Positions 42,658 through 51,265 of a stretch of 64,000 bases of DNA are shown in pieces. The stretch comes from Deltaproteobacteria bacterium (GTDB lineage Bacteria; Desulfobacterota_D; UBA1144; Nemesobacterales; UBA2774), in contig JAVKFU010000015.1 of assembly GCA_040223695.1 (NCBI GenBank), positions 170,534 through 234,533 on the forward strand, written 5' to 3'. The notes under the pieces are model-generated. The model saw nothing but the letters and a program-made list of their open reading frames with translations. It searched no databases and had not been told where the DNA came from. Each line of letters opens with the position of its first letter. The stretch's first letter is position 1. Made by a program: the position numbers and the translations under genes.

Positions 42658-44175
42658 TTGAGCAGGCACCTTATAATCGTATTCACCGCAATGGGGATCG
42701 GGGTCCTTCTTCTCGCCATGGACATCTCCGCGATGAACGTGGCCCTTCCCGTTATCGAGAAACAGTTCGATTCACACCTCTCCAAGATCGAGTGGGTTAT
42801 AAACGGTTATCTCCTGGCGTTTTCGATGTTCATAGTTACGGGCGGAAGGCTTGCCGACATATTCGGCAGGAAGAAGTTATTCTACATCTCCATTTTAATC
42901 TTTTCAGGCGCTTCCTTGTTGGGCGGCTTGGCTCAGTCAGACACCTGGCTCATCTGCGCGAGAGTAGTGCAGGGATTCGGAGCCGCGATTCTCTGGCCTT
43001 CCATAATCGGAATAATAAACGCTTCCGTTTCGGACGACAGGCGCGGCCTGGCGTTTGGCTTGATTCTGGGCTCTGCTGGCCTCGGCCAATCAATCGGGCC
43101 TATTACTGGAGGCGCGTTTACCGAGTTCTTGAGCTGGAGATGGATTCTTCTTTTAAACGTGCCTCTGGGCATACTGACAGCGGCTATCACTTTTTTCAGC
43201 GTAAGGATTAAAGATGTAAAAACCCACGGGGAGAAAATCGACTATGAGGGGATCGCGACGTTGTCGCTCGGGCTCGTGCTCCTCATGTACGCTCTGAATC
43301 AGTCGGCCTCGTGGGGGTGGAGCTCACTTTATACCTTAGGTCTCCTGGTTCTGTCACTTATTTTGATTATTACTTTTTTATCAATCGAGAAAAGGGTGCC
43401 GAGCGCTCTTGTACCTCCCGATCTTATGCAAAACAGGGGTTTTATGATTCCATGTTTCGTAATTTCCATGATATCCCCGGCGTTTTTTGCCGCGCTTCTC
43501 TATCTGCCTCAATATATGGAGCAGTTTCTGGGTTTTTCATCCCTGAAGGCGGGGATTGGAATGGTCCCGGCAATGCTGGTATGGGCATTCGTGTCTCCTT
43601 TTGCCGGAAAGCTGTATAATGTCTTCGGACCTAAATTCATAGTATCGGCGGCCGCCGTCCTGATAGCGCTGGGGGCTTTTCTCTTCTCCCTCCTGACTCC
43701 CGAATCAGGCTATACGTCCCTTTTACCCGGGCAAGTAATTCTTGGTATAGGTTTGGGAATCGGGTTCTCCTCGATTACAACCGCGGCTATAGGCGCGGTG
43801 AATCAATCGAGGTCTAGTCTGGCGGGGGGGCTTATCTATATGTTCCAGATAGGCGGCGGGGCGCTCGGTCTCGCCGTCTCCACCGCCATCTTTACGGATA
43901 TAAGCAAGAGAAGCCTGGCGTCCACAATCGGTCACGCCGGAATTACGCTCAATGGGGCGGAGAGAAATACAGTCGAAAATTTCCTTTCAGGCCTGGAGTC
44001 GAAAAGCCGGTTGGTCGAGCAGTTCAGTCCCGCTGTCGGTGAAAAGATAGTTTCCATAGTGCACGATTCCTATATCCTGGGCCTCCACGATGCCATGCTC
44101 TTTGTCTCGCTGATTTCCATTGCGGGAGCGGTGCTTTCACTTATTTATATAGAAGGTAAGAGCAGGATGGTTTAA
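42658..44175 (+). CDS. DHA2-family (EmrB/QacA-type) major facilitator transporter
   Basis: The product is 505 residues with fourteen membrane segments. Motif A (GGRLADIFGRKKLF) lies between segments 2 and 3, and motif C (glycine and proline-rich GLGQSIGPITGGAF) is in segment 5, both typical of proton-coupled drug efflux of the 14-segment type. The substrate is open. TTG 42658 is used because GGGGAG lies just before it and no ATG fits. No MFP or outer-membrane partner is near, so it probably works alone in the inner membrane. Confidence 0.9.
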   Translation: MSRHLIIVFTAMGIGVLLLAMDISAMNVALPVIEKQFDSHLSKIEWVINGYLLAFSMFIVTGGRLADIFGRKKLFYISILIFSGASLLGGLAQSDTWLICARVVQGFGAAILWPSIIGIINASVSDDRRGLAFGLILGSAGLGQSIGPITGGAFTEFLSWRWILLLNVPLGILTAAITFFSVRIKDVKTHGEKIDYEGIATLSLGLVLLMYALNQSASWGWSSLYTLGLLVLSLILIITFLSIEKRVPSALVPPDLMQNRGFMIPCFVISMISPAFFAALLYLPQYMEQFLGFSSLKAGIGMVPAMLVWAFVSPFAGKLYNVFGPKFIVSAAAVLIALGAFLFSLLTPESGYTSLLPGQVILGIGLGIGFSSITTAAIGAVNQSRSSLAGGLIYMFQIGGGALGLAVSTAIFTDISKRSLASTIGHAGITLNGAERNTVENFLSGLESKSRLVEQFSPAVGEKIVSIVHDSYILGLHDAMLFVSLISIAGAVLSLIYIEGKSRMV

Positions 44176-44207
44176 CGTGTATAATGCGCTTTCGCTGCTA
44201 GTAAATA

Positions 44208-44546
44208 TTACTTCTTCGCCTTCCTAGGCGGAAGCGTCGATACGAACTCAACGCACCGCCCGACCCATTTCTTGAGATCCTTGTCCGACCTGCATCCTCC
44301 GGGCCCGACGTAAACGTAGCCCTTCATCGGTTTTCCCGTAAAGTCCATAACCCTTACGTGTTTTTCATCGAGGGCGCTTTCATACCGGTCCGGCCCGACC
44401 CTGGCCATCAGCTGGTCGTCCAGGACACCGCAGCACATGTGTCCGCTCAGCATGAAAGCGATGCCGCCGAACATCTTCTTCTCCGTTCCATTCCGTTCTT
44501 CCAGTAACTTCCTTATTCTTCCGGCCAGTTTCTCATCGAATGCCAT
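44208..44546 (-). CDS. TfoX N-terminal-domain protein
   Basis: The product is 112 residues and covers only the TfoX_N domain (MFGGIAFMLSGHMCCGVLDDQLMARVGPDRYE). The C-terminal helix-hairpin-helix domain of Sxy/TfoX is missing, as in many stand-alone members. The ATG at 44546 with GGGAG in front is preferred to one 13 codons upstream. A role in competence, as in TfoX, cannot be assumed for this shorter form. Confidence 0.85.
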   Translation of the reverse strand: MAFDEKLAGRIRKLLEERNGTEKKMFGGIAFMLSGHMCCGVLDDQLMARVGPDRYESALDEKHVRVMDFTGKPMKGYVYVGPGGCRSDKDLKKWVGRCVEFVSTLPPRKAKK

Positions 44547-44661
44547 TTGCTGCTTCTCCCGAAAATTTCTGTCGTGACAGTTCATATTATAGACATTTCA
44601 ATCCGTAAATTGAACAGTGAGCCGAATAAATATCAAGGCGTAAACAGATCACAGTGGTGTT

Positions 44662-45582
44662 TTAATGTAGCCGCGACCCTTTACGATTATCCTGTTTATT
44701 TCTGATAAGCTCTGCCGATCTCTTCCGGAAATAGCCCCACGCGTTTGCAACCTGAGACAGGAACATCAGCACTGAGAGTTTTAGTTTCTGTTTATTCCGG
44801 GCCTTCCGGGGGTAAAGAATCAAATTGACATAAAAGGAAAAAGGCTCAATCCGCATTTTTTGCCGGGACCTTCTTGCCCGTATTTCGTGAAAATTGAAGG
44901 CGCCGATCCCGTAATTGAAATGCTGCCTCAGGAATTTCCCGAATGTAAGCGGATGGGCGTGATTAACGATCACATCCGGGTCGTAGACAGTTCTAAAACC
45001 GTTATAAAGACACCTGTCGCAAAATTCTCGGTCCTCCCCGGCGGCAAGAGGGAATGACGTATCGAATCCGCCTGCTTCCCAAAACCGCTCCCGCGACAGC
45101 GCCATATTATTCGATGTAAGAAACCTTGACCCTTTGTTGTTGTTATAGGCATGCAGATAATCGACAATCAGCTGACTCGCCGTCGAGTAGGGGTTATCCG
45201 GTAACGCGTTGGCGGTTCTTCCGGCTACAAGGCAGTCTTCATCTTGGGTAAACCTGTCAGCCAGTTTGCCGAGCCAGTCACGAGAAGGCTTGCAGTCGTC
45301 GTCCGTGAATGCGAGGAATTTGCCAGTAGCCTCGCGGGCTCCCCTGTTTCGCGCCGCAGCCGGCCCCGCATGCTCCTGAATGATCAATTTGACATCGATC
45401 CTTGTCTGATAAGCCTTCACTACATCTTCAGGACTGTTTGTGCTCCCGTCATCGACTACTATCACCTCGAATTTGTCTTCGGGATATTCAATATTAGTTA
45501 TCGAATCAAGGCAGGCATCCAGCTCCTTGAATCGTTCGTAGGTCGGTATTATGATCGAGAAAGAAGGTCTTGCATTTTCCAT
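44662..45582 (-). CDS. Family 2 glycosyltransferase
   Basis: The product is 306 residues with a GT-A fold. The nucleotide-binding opening SIIIPTYERFKELDACLDSI and the VVDDGST, AAARNRGA and FTDDDCKPS motifs are all present; the last contains the metal-binding DxD-like cluster. A C-terminal region with two hydrophobic stretches may touch the membrane. Sugar and acceptor are unknown. It is the first gene of a surface-glycan group on this strand. Confidence 0.88.
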   Translation of the reverse strand: MENARPSFSIIIPTYERFKELDACLDSITNIEYPEDKFEVIVVDDGSTNSPEDVVKAYQTRIDVKLIIQEHAGPAAARNRGAREATGKFLAFTDDDCKPSRDWLGKLADRFTQDEDCLVAGRTANALPDNPYSTASQLIVDYLHAYNNNKGSRFLTSNNMALSRERFWEAGGFDTSFPLAAGEDREFCDRCLYNGFRTVYDPDVIVNHAHPLTFGKFLRQHFNYGIGAFNFHEIRARRSRQKMRIEPFSFYVNLILYPRKARNKQKLKLSVLMFLSQVANAWGYFRKRSAELIRNKQDNRKGSRLH

Positions 45583-45894
45583 TTTATAGAAATGTTCGTC
45601 AACCGTATATTGATGATCCGGGTTTTCCCTGTTCGTTGTATCTAAATATAAAAGACCCGGTTAAAGATCGAAAGTCTTCGGCCCGCGCTTTTATGAAATC
45701 CGGCTTGCCCGCGTCAATGCCCGGGGAGAAAAGAGGAGGAATTTCTGTAATAAGCGCCATTTGCTTCGCGCTTATTATAATAAATTTTAAATATCCTTTC
45801 AATTAATGAAATGCTTTAGATTTTGCAAATAACTACTACTTATACATAACAAGCTCAATACGTGCGTTTAATATTGGAGTATGATATTTTGCAG
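45583..45894. other. Intergenic region, no gene identified
   Basis: Short open frames exist on both strands here (78 and 67 codons) but overlap each other, have no ribosome binding site and match nothing. The region probably holds the promoter of the glycosyltransferase at 44662-45582. No hairpin or repeat was seen. Confidence 0.6.
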
Positions 45895-47079
45895 CTAACT
45901 GTGACGAGCGCAGAGCGATTCATAAATAATCATCAATTTCTCCAGGTGCTTGTCTGCGCTGAACCTTGACGATGCGCTCATATGCCCGGCTCTTCCAATG
46001 GATTGTGCGAGTGATTTATCTCCTAAAAGCCGAGTCAATTTCACGGTCAGTTCTTCTACGTCCCCGGGGGGGACAAGCAATCCGCTCTTCCCGTTGTCGA
46101 TTATTTCTCTAAGCCCTCCGGTGTCGCTTGCGATAACCGCCGTCCCCCGCATCATCGCCTCTGCGGCTGCCATGCCGAAAGGCTCTTCCCATACGGAGGG
46201 GACCGCCTGCACCCAGGCTTCGCTCAAATGGGAATCGAGATGCGAGCTGGGAATACTCCCGAGCATGGATACATTCGGGGACATGTTCAGGTCGGAAATA
46301 AGCCCTCTTAGTTTTTCAGACTCCGTTCCCTCCCCGGCTATTAGTAATCTGGCAGCGGGGATGAATTTTAATACATTCGCAAAAGCCCGCAGCAATATGT
46401 CCGCACCTTTTTCTCTGACAAGACGCCCTGCGAATGCCACCGTAGGTGTTTCTGATAAGTGGACGTCTGTTCCGGATTCCGGAATACAGTAGTCAAGCAC
46501 TTCGGCGTTATCAATACCATATGAGACCAGTTTGTCCCTTACGGATTCACTATTCGCTAATATCGTATTGAAGGCGCCTCGCCAGCGCCTGAATAATTTC
46601 AGCTGTAGCATGAGAGCGGCCCAGTCACCTGACGGCAGGCATTTATTCTGCCGGCAGGTAATTCCGGGTTTTACGTTACAGAGATTTCCGTCGGGAAGAA
46701 GCTTCGTCCCGGTAGGACAGATAGGGCGGTACCAGGCCACGTGATAAATGCTCGGGATATCCCTTAGCAAGGGCAGTATCAGCGGCGATAGCTGTGTGAG
46801 AAATATCTTTACATGAACAACGTCGGGTTTAAATTCCTTGATTACTTTCCCGAGCTTTAAATACGCCCACGGATTCATAGTTTGAAGCGCGGCCCGAAAG
46901 GGGGAGGTGGTTCCAACGCATGTATAGTCTGCTTCATTGACCTGTCCATCCGCCGCAACATTACTCGTGAATAGCCTTGCATCATGACCTTTATCTCTAA
47001 GCAATTTACGAAGTCTCAATATATATACTTCTGCGCCGCCCAGCGGTACTCCGTAATCGTTCACTAGCAGTATCTTCAT
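45895..47079 (-). CDS. Family 4 glycosyltransferase
   Basis: The product is 394 residues of the GT-B fold. The N-terminal glycine-rich segment MKILLVNDYGVPLGGAEVYILRL is the acceptor-side loop. The C-terminal half has the E-x7-E motif in EPFGMAAAEAMMRG and the VREKGADILLRAF region. ATG 47079 is chosen because the upstream extension overlaps the next gene and does not look like this family. Several cysteines in the middle (KPGITCRQNKC) are unusual. The sugar is unknown. Confidence 0.88.
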   Translation of the reverse strand: MKILLVNDYGVPLGGAEVYILRLRKLLRDKGHDARLFTSNVAADGQVNEADYTCVGTTSPFRAALQTMNPWAYLKLGKVIKEFKPDVVHVKIFLTQLSPLILPLLRDIPSIYHVAWYRPICPTGTKLLPDGNLCNVKPGITCRQNKCLPSGDWAALMLQLKLFRRWRGAFNTILANSESVRDKLVSYGIDNAEVLDYCIPESGTDVHLSETPTVAFAGRLVREKGADILLRAFANVLKFIPAARLLIAGEGTESEKLRGLISDLNMSPNVSMLGSIPSSHLDSHLSEAWVQAVPSVWEEPFGMAAAEAMMRGTAVIASDTGGLREIIDNGKSGLLVPPGDVEELTVKLTRLLGDKSLAQSIGRAGHMSASSRFSADKHLEKLMIIYESLCARHS

Positions 47080-47104
47080 CGTATTAAATTTTATAAGCTT
47101 GTAT

Positions 47105-48091
47105 TCATCGGCTCGATAAAAGCCTTCTGTCCTTTTCAATCAGGTGCTTGAATCTGTCGAATTCAAAATCGTTGATTTGTTGTTGCACAGAGCCGAAACC
47201 AACGGTATAGCCCCATAATTTCCCCAGAAAATGAGCTGTTAGTCCGGAGACAATAATCGGTAACGCCTGAGGCATAAGCTTCCCCCAGTAACCCGCGCGT
47301 CTGATGTTCTGTAATGTTCCGCGGAAATATTTAAGCATGATTAACGGCTCAAGAGAAGCGTTCAGAATGCGCTTCGATAGCGGCCATTTTTTGTGAAGTG
47401 CCAGGGCGGCGGTGTATAACTGGCCGTTATAAAACAAATCGAGCAAAATTGATTTTGTTTTGGTTATATTGATATGCTGGACTTTCGCTCCGGATTCAAA
47501 ATATAGCCGGTATCCCCGTGAGCGCAGGTCCATATGCATGATATTCGTTCTTATAAGCTTGTGTCCGAGTTCGCTTCCGTAATCAATAAGCACGGAGCGT
47601 TTGTAGGAGCTGTTGTGGCCGGGGAGGTCGTTAACTTCTCCCGAGTCCAGGGGTTCTGTCCAGGGTCCGTATGTCATGAATAGCTGCGCCCAGCTCCTCA
47701 AACTGTGGGGATTTGCATTTTTGTGAATACACCCCACGGCGGCCCACGGTCCTTTATGAGCCTCTACAAGGGCCTCCGCCCACACGGGTTCGGGAAATGC
47801 ATGGTTCTCGCCGAATGCGACTACGGGAGCGCTTGATTGATGTACGGCATCGACCCAGGCCTGATAGAGCTCGTTGTCGATGTCCGCCTCAATAATAATG
47901 GTATTGTAAAAATCCTCTAACTCGGTTTCAGCGGATGCCGGTCTCTCTATCCCCGGAGGAGCTATGATTATAACTTCGATCGCTTCTCTGACAGTTTGTT
48001 TGTTAAGGTGCTCGATAGTCGTACGGATTGAATCATAACCGAACGCAGTGGTGATTATGACAGACAGTTGAGGTAAATTTTCGTCTTTCAT
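47105..48091 (-). CDS. Family 2 glycosyltransferase-like protein
   Basis: The product is 328 residues with a GT-A opening (LSVIITTAFGYDSIRTTIEHL). It has reduced motifs: the usual DDGST is replaced by a divergent segment, and a FGENHAF segment stands where the DxD is expected. The C-terminus has a hydrophobic helix. It may be active with a different donor or be inactive. It lies 25 bases before the GT4 gene start on the same strand, so it belongs to the same operon. Confidence 0.75.
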   Translation of the reverse strand: MKDENLPQLSVIITTAFGYDSIRTTIEHLNKQTVREAIEVIIIAPPGIERPASAETELEDFYNTIIIEADIDNELYQAWVDAVHQSSAPVVAFGENHAFPEPVWAEALVEAHKGPWAAVGCIHKNANPHSLRSWAQLFMTYGPWTEPLDSGEVNDLPGHNSSYKRSVLIDYGSELGHKLIRTNIMHMDLRSRGYRLYFESGAKVQHINITKTKSILLDLFYNGQLYTAALALHKKWPLSKRILNASLEPLIMLKYFRGTLQNIRRAGYWGKLMPQALPIIVSGLTAHFLGKLWGYTVGFGSVQQQINDFEFDRFKHLIEKDRRLLSSR

Positions 48092-48132
48092 GTTTATTGC
48101 CCCGGAGTTATGCCGATATGTTTTTTAGAAGC

Positions 48133-49203
48133 TCACAAGCCCGTTAATTCCCGTTTCGGATAATCATTTATTGAAATTACAGCTCCCGATCTCGCGGACT
48201 CCTCGGCCGCTTCTATTACAGACAAACTCATATAGCCGTCCTCGAAATCAGGACTGCATTTATGGTTGTTTCTGACTGCGGACGCGAATTGGTTCAATGC
48301 CAGCTCGAAAGAAGGCTCTCTTCCGGGCGCGAGCATTTTATCCTTCAGATTCGGGCTCCTCAAAAGGGAGCTTATCCCCCTTTGTAGCTGGCGGAGCCTG
48401 CCTTGATTATTTGCGTCGGATTCCGTGACCTCGACGTTTATGGAAAGGTACCGGTCAGCGGTGAGCTTGCCGTTTGTGCCGTATATCTCTATTTCGTCTT
48501 TTTCTATTGAATCGAGCGAGAAGAAGGATTGTATTTCCAAACCGTCCGCCGTAGTTAGCTGCAATACCGCGTGGTCGTGCTCGGTCTTGTAAGAACGGAC
48601 GCGGGCGAATACATCTTTGATTTCAGTCCCGAGGATGTACCGGACAAGGTCGATATGGTGCGAGGCGAGATCGAGCAGAGCGCCTCCTCCGCTTTCCCGG
48701 TGCCGTTTCCACATGGGCAGGGCATGGCTGCTCGATGAGAAAACTGTACGCACATAGGTAACCTTGCCTATTCCGCCCGATTCTATGTGTTTTTTAATCC
48801 CCCGATACAGCGGGTTAAAGCGCAGGTTGAAGCCGATCATCCCGGTCAGACTGCTGTTCTTCCACGCATCCATAACTTTCCTGCCTTCATCCGTATTTCC
48901 GGCCAGGGGTTTTTCAAGGTATATATGCTTTCCTCTGTCGAGCGCGGCAAGCGCAGCCTCCGCGTGAAGTGAGTTGGGAAGGCAGATTATTACGGCATCT
49001 ATGTCCGGCGCCGCCAGAAGATCGTGAAAGTCCGGGTAAACTGAGGCCTCGGGTGCAACCTTACCGGCCGTATCCCTTCCGCCTGTGTCTGAGTCCGCTA
49101 TGGCCACGAGTCTCAGCTGGGACGATTTTTTAAGGATGTTGAGATGCACAAGCCTCGCTATACGGCCGCAGCCGATAAGGCCGACGTTGATAATCGACGA
49201 CAT
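48133..49203 (-). CDS. Gfo/Idh/MocA family oxidoreductase
   Basis: The product is 356 residues. The Rossmann opening GLIGCGRIARLVHL and the catalytic-lysine motif EKPLAGN are intact, followed by the alpha/beta dimer domain with the GGGALLDLASHHIDLVRYILG helix carrying the catalytic His. Members oxidise or epimerise sugars, often nucleotide-linked, at a ring carbon. It heads a three-gene run with two glycosyltransferases, so it probably makes or modifies a sugar for the surface glycan. Confidence 0.9.
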   Translation of the reverse strand: MSSIINVGLIGCGRIARLVHLNILKKSSQLRLVAIADSDTGGRDTAGKVAPEASVYPDFHDLLAAPDIDAVIICLPNSLHAEAALAALDRGKHIYLEKPLAGNTDEGRKVMDAWKNSSLTGMIGFNLRFNPLYRGIKKHIESGGIGKVTYVRTVFSSSSHALPMWKRHRESGGGALLDLASHHIDLVRYILGTEIKDVFARVRSYKTEHDHAVLQLTTADGLEIQSFFSLDSIEKDEIEIYGTNGKLTADRYLSINVEVTESDANNQGRLRQLQRGISSLLRSPNLKDKMLAPGREPSFELALNQFASAVRNNHKCSPDFEDGYMSLSVIEAAEESARSGAVISINDYPKRELTGL

Positions 49204-49436
49204 ATTGGATTGATTTAAATATCCCCCGCGAATATTTGAGCCGGACGGATACCCGGTGAGCTCTCGTTTTAGAAAGCATTTTACCCAATATAAGGCTTAT
49301 CCGATAGATGAGTTTGCCCGGAATATAAATTAATGCTGAAGTATTTAGAAGAATAAAAAGTAGCGTAAATAACTATTAATGCTTAAAGCTGTTAGGAGAT
49401 TCCAGACCCAGACCCCGCTCATTAAGAGTGCATTGA

Positions 49437-49513
49437 AAAAAATATATTGTTGCCATTTATGTCTGCATTTAATATACTGAGTTTGATTCCACATAACGAG
49501 TAATGACTAAATC
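49437..49513 (+). repeat. Promoter-bearing repeat, copy 1
   Basis: This 77-base block upstream of the HAD-like gene is about 84% identical by hand to 51002-51077. It holds a promoter (see 49450-49478) and a shared downstream stretch up to GAGTAATGACTAAATC. One small indel separates the copies. Confidence 0.7.
49450..49478 (+). promoter_or_regulatory. Sigma-70-type promoter within repeat copy 1
   Basis: TTGCCA (49450-49455) and TATACT (49473-49478) are 17 bases apart. Each hexamer has five of six consensus bases. Transcription would begin near 49485 and give a leader of about 55 bases to the HAD-like gene. Confidence 0.7.
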
Positions 49514-49539
49514 AAGCTTCGTTTGCCGTAAATAGGATT

Positions 49540-50898
49540 ATGACTGGTAATCCCGCTTTAGACCGCTATGAAAAAATTATATTGGATAATGCTCATGAGA
49601 ATGAGATCGATTCGATATATTTGGAAGCCGTTGCGAGCGCTTGTAGAAAGGCGCGCGCCCAAAAATCCTATAGTTCAAGCTATGACCTCAAGCTTTATTC
49701 GATGGGGACAAGTTTTTCAGGACCTATCCTGACCGCATTCGTTATATGGGTTTTAAGGGGAGCGCACAAAGCAAACATAAAGCGTTTATATTTTATAGCC
49801 CGTGACGGTCAAATTTTATATGAAATTGCACGGAAGCTGATCGTTCGATTCGATTTTAACATCGAGCTTAAGTATTTATACGGATCGAGGCAGGCCTGGT
49901 TTTTACCTTCTTTAAACGAGCTCACGGAGGTTCATGTTGATTGGTTAACATTGAAAAGTCCATTTATCTCTTTGAGAATTTTGACGAATCGGACCGGCTT
50001 GAACCTCCGGTGGGTAGAATCACGATTCTTTGATCAAACGGGACTGAGAGTCGGGGAGGATGAAAATATCAATTGCTTTGAGCAAGAGGTCCGCTCTTTA
50101 TTTCTTAGCAATGAGGTAAAAGCGCGTATTCTTGCCAATGCCGGCGAGCAAAGAAAACAAGTCGTCGGGTACTTTGAGCAAGAAGGCCTTTTTGATGAAT
50201 ACCCTTACGGCATTGTAGACCTGGGGTGGCAGGGAACTATGCAGGATTCAATGATTAAAATTATAAATTCAAATCGCCCGCGCAAAGAAAAAATATACGG
50301 GTTTTATTACGGCCTTGACCTTCTGAATAATCATACGGCTCACGATGACAATCCGAAATTTTCCTATCATTTCGCCACTCACGAATCGATACCGGTCGAT
50401 TGGCGCATTAAGTATTTTCTGGAGTTCATAACAACAGGAGATCATGGAATAACGCTGGGTTACCGGCTGGATGACCGGGGTGGATACGTCCCGGTTTTAA
50501 AGGAAAGTATCAATGCCGACGCCATGGCGTGGGGGCTTCAGAACCTCAGGCTTGGTATTCACGGATTTATAGATGCGCTGATGCAACAGAGTCATTTTGA
50601 TCTTAGAAAGTGGGATGTAAATGCGTTTAGACGCATTATAACATCAATGTTTAAAAAGCTCGTACATGAAACAACCCCTCTGGAGGCGGAAATAATAGGA
50701 AGCTATCTCTTGAAAGAAGACCCCTGCGAAACGTACTCTGAAGAATTCGCTCCAAAATTAAAATTCTGGAAAACAGTGTTGGGCTCCCCGGTAAGTTCAT
50801 ATTGGGTGCAGGCCTCTCTTATGCGCAGCGGTATTTCGGTGCGCCTTTTACATCGAATTAAAAGTAATCTTCCCCGCCTTGCTTCTCCACAAAATTAA
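49540..50898 (+). CDS. HAD-like capsule/polysaccharide-type protein (COG5610-like)
   Basis: The product is 452 residues. The opening segment RLYFIARDGQILYEIARKL and the later YGIVDLGWQGTMQDS segment are found in large HAD-superfamily-related proteins encoded in capsule and rhamnan loci; their exact reaction is unproven. The classical HAD DxDxT loop is not clear, so catalytic type is uncertain. The gene is visibly richer in A and T than the neighbours and stands alone between two copies of a promoter repeat, which suggests transfer with its own promoter. Confidence 0.7.
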   Translation: MTGNPALDRYEKIILDNAHENEIDSIYLEAVASACRKARAQKSYSSSYDLKLYSMGTSFSGPILTAFVIWVLRGAHKANIKRLYFIARDGQILYEIARKLIVRFDFNIELKYLYGSRQAWFLPSLNELTEVHVDWLTLKSPFISLRILTNRTGLNLRWVESRFFDQTGLRVGEDENINCFEQEVRSLFLSNEVKARILANAGEQRKQVVGYFEQEGLFDEYPYGIVDLGWQGTMQDSMIKIINSNRPRKEKIYGFYYGLDLLNNHTAHDDNPKFSYHFATHESIPVDWRIKYFLEFITTGDHGITLGYRLDDRGGYVPVLKESINADAMAWGLQNLRLGIHGFIDALMQQSHFDLRKWDVNAFRRIITSMFKKLVHETTPLEAEIIGSYLLKEDPCETYSEEFAPKLKFWKTVLGSPVSSYWVQASLMRSGISVRLLHRIKSNLPRLASPQN

Positions 50899-51001
50899 AC
50901 CTGTCTGGTCGCCTGTATATTTCCCCACTCCGCATATTCCTTGCTACAAGATCGTCAGGTTAGTCCGGTACCTATAGTTTCAATTAAGTATCGTAAGCAC
51001 C

Positions 51002-51077
51002 AAAAAATATCTTATTGCCATTTATATTTGCTTTTAATATACTGAGTTTGATTTCGCTGATGAGTAATGATTAAATC
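51002..51077 (+). repeat. Promoter-bearing repeat, copy 2
   Basis: This copy matches 49437-49513 at about 84% of positions. It contains the same TTGCCA-N17-TATACT promoter and the same downstream GAGTAATGATTAAATC stretch. It lies upstream of the 36-residue ORF and the antiporter gene. Confidence 0.7.
51015..51043 (+). promoter_or_regulatory. Sigma-70-type promoter within repeat copy 2
   Basis: TTGCCA (51015-51020) and TATACT (51038-51043) are again separated by 17 bases. It would start transcripts near 51050, upstream of the small ORF and the antiporter gene. Confidence 0.7.
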
Positions 51078-51124
51078 CGGCTTTATCATGTAAAAATTTA
51101 AATCGCTATGCCGGAGAGAAGAAT

Positions 51125-51235
51125 ATGACGGATAAAGGAATGAATTTGACAGTAGAAGTATGTTCCAAACACTTCAAGCCGGGTCATGCTGTAATACAGG
51201 TAACCGGACCTGTAAAAGTCTACATCAGAAAATAG
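51125..51235 (+). CDS. Unrecognised 36-residue ORF
   Basis: An ATG at 51125 opens a 37-codon frame ending in TAG at 51235. GGAGAG (51113-51118) lies 6 bases before it, a good Shine-Dalgarno site. The peptide starts MTDKGMNLTVEVCSKHFKPG and ends with a short Val/Lys/Ile/Arg tail; one Cys, two His. It has no membrane segment. It follows the promoter in repeat copy 2 and ends 30 bases before the antiporter start, so it could be a leader peptide for translation control, or a small protein. No homologue is known to me. Confidence 0.45.
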   Translation: MTDKGMNLTVEVCSKHFKPGHAVIQVTGPVKVYIRK

Positions 51236-51265
51236 ATGGTAAATTAAGCTCCTGAGAATTTTATT

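Larger units (their letters stand above)
50899..51124. other. Spacer between the HAD-like gene and the small ORF
   Basis: This spacer between the HAD-like gene and the short ORF is non-coding by eye. It contains repeat copy 2 with its promoter, then GGAGAG at 51113-51118 as the ribosome binding site of the ORF at 51125. Confidence 0.6.

Noticed and set aside
45570-45806. Short open frames on both strands between two glycosyltransferases
   Set aside because: They overlap each other, lack ribosome binding sites and match nothing.
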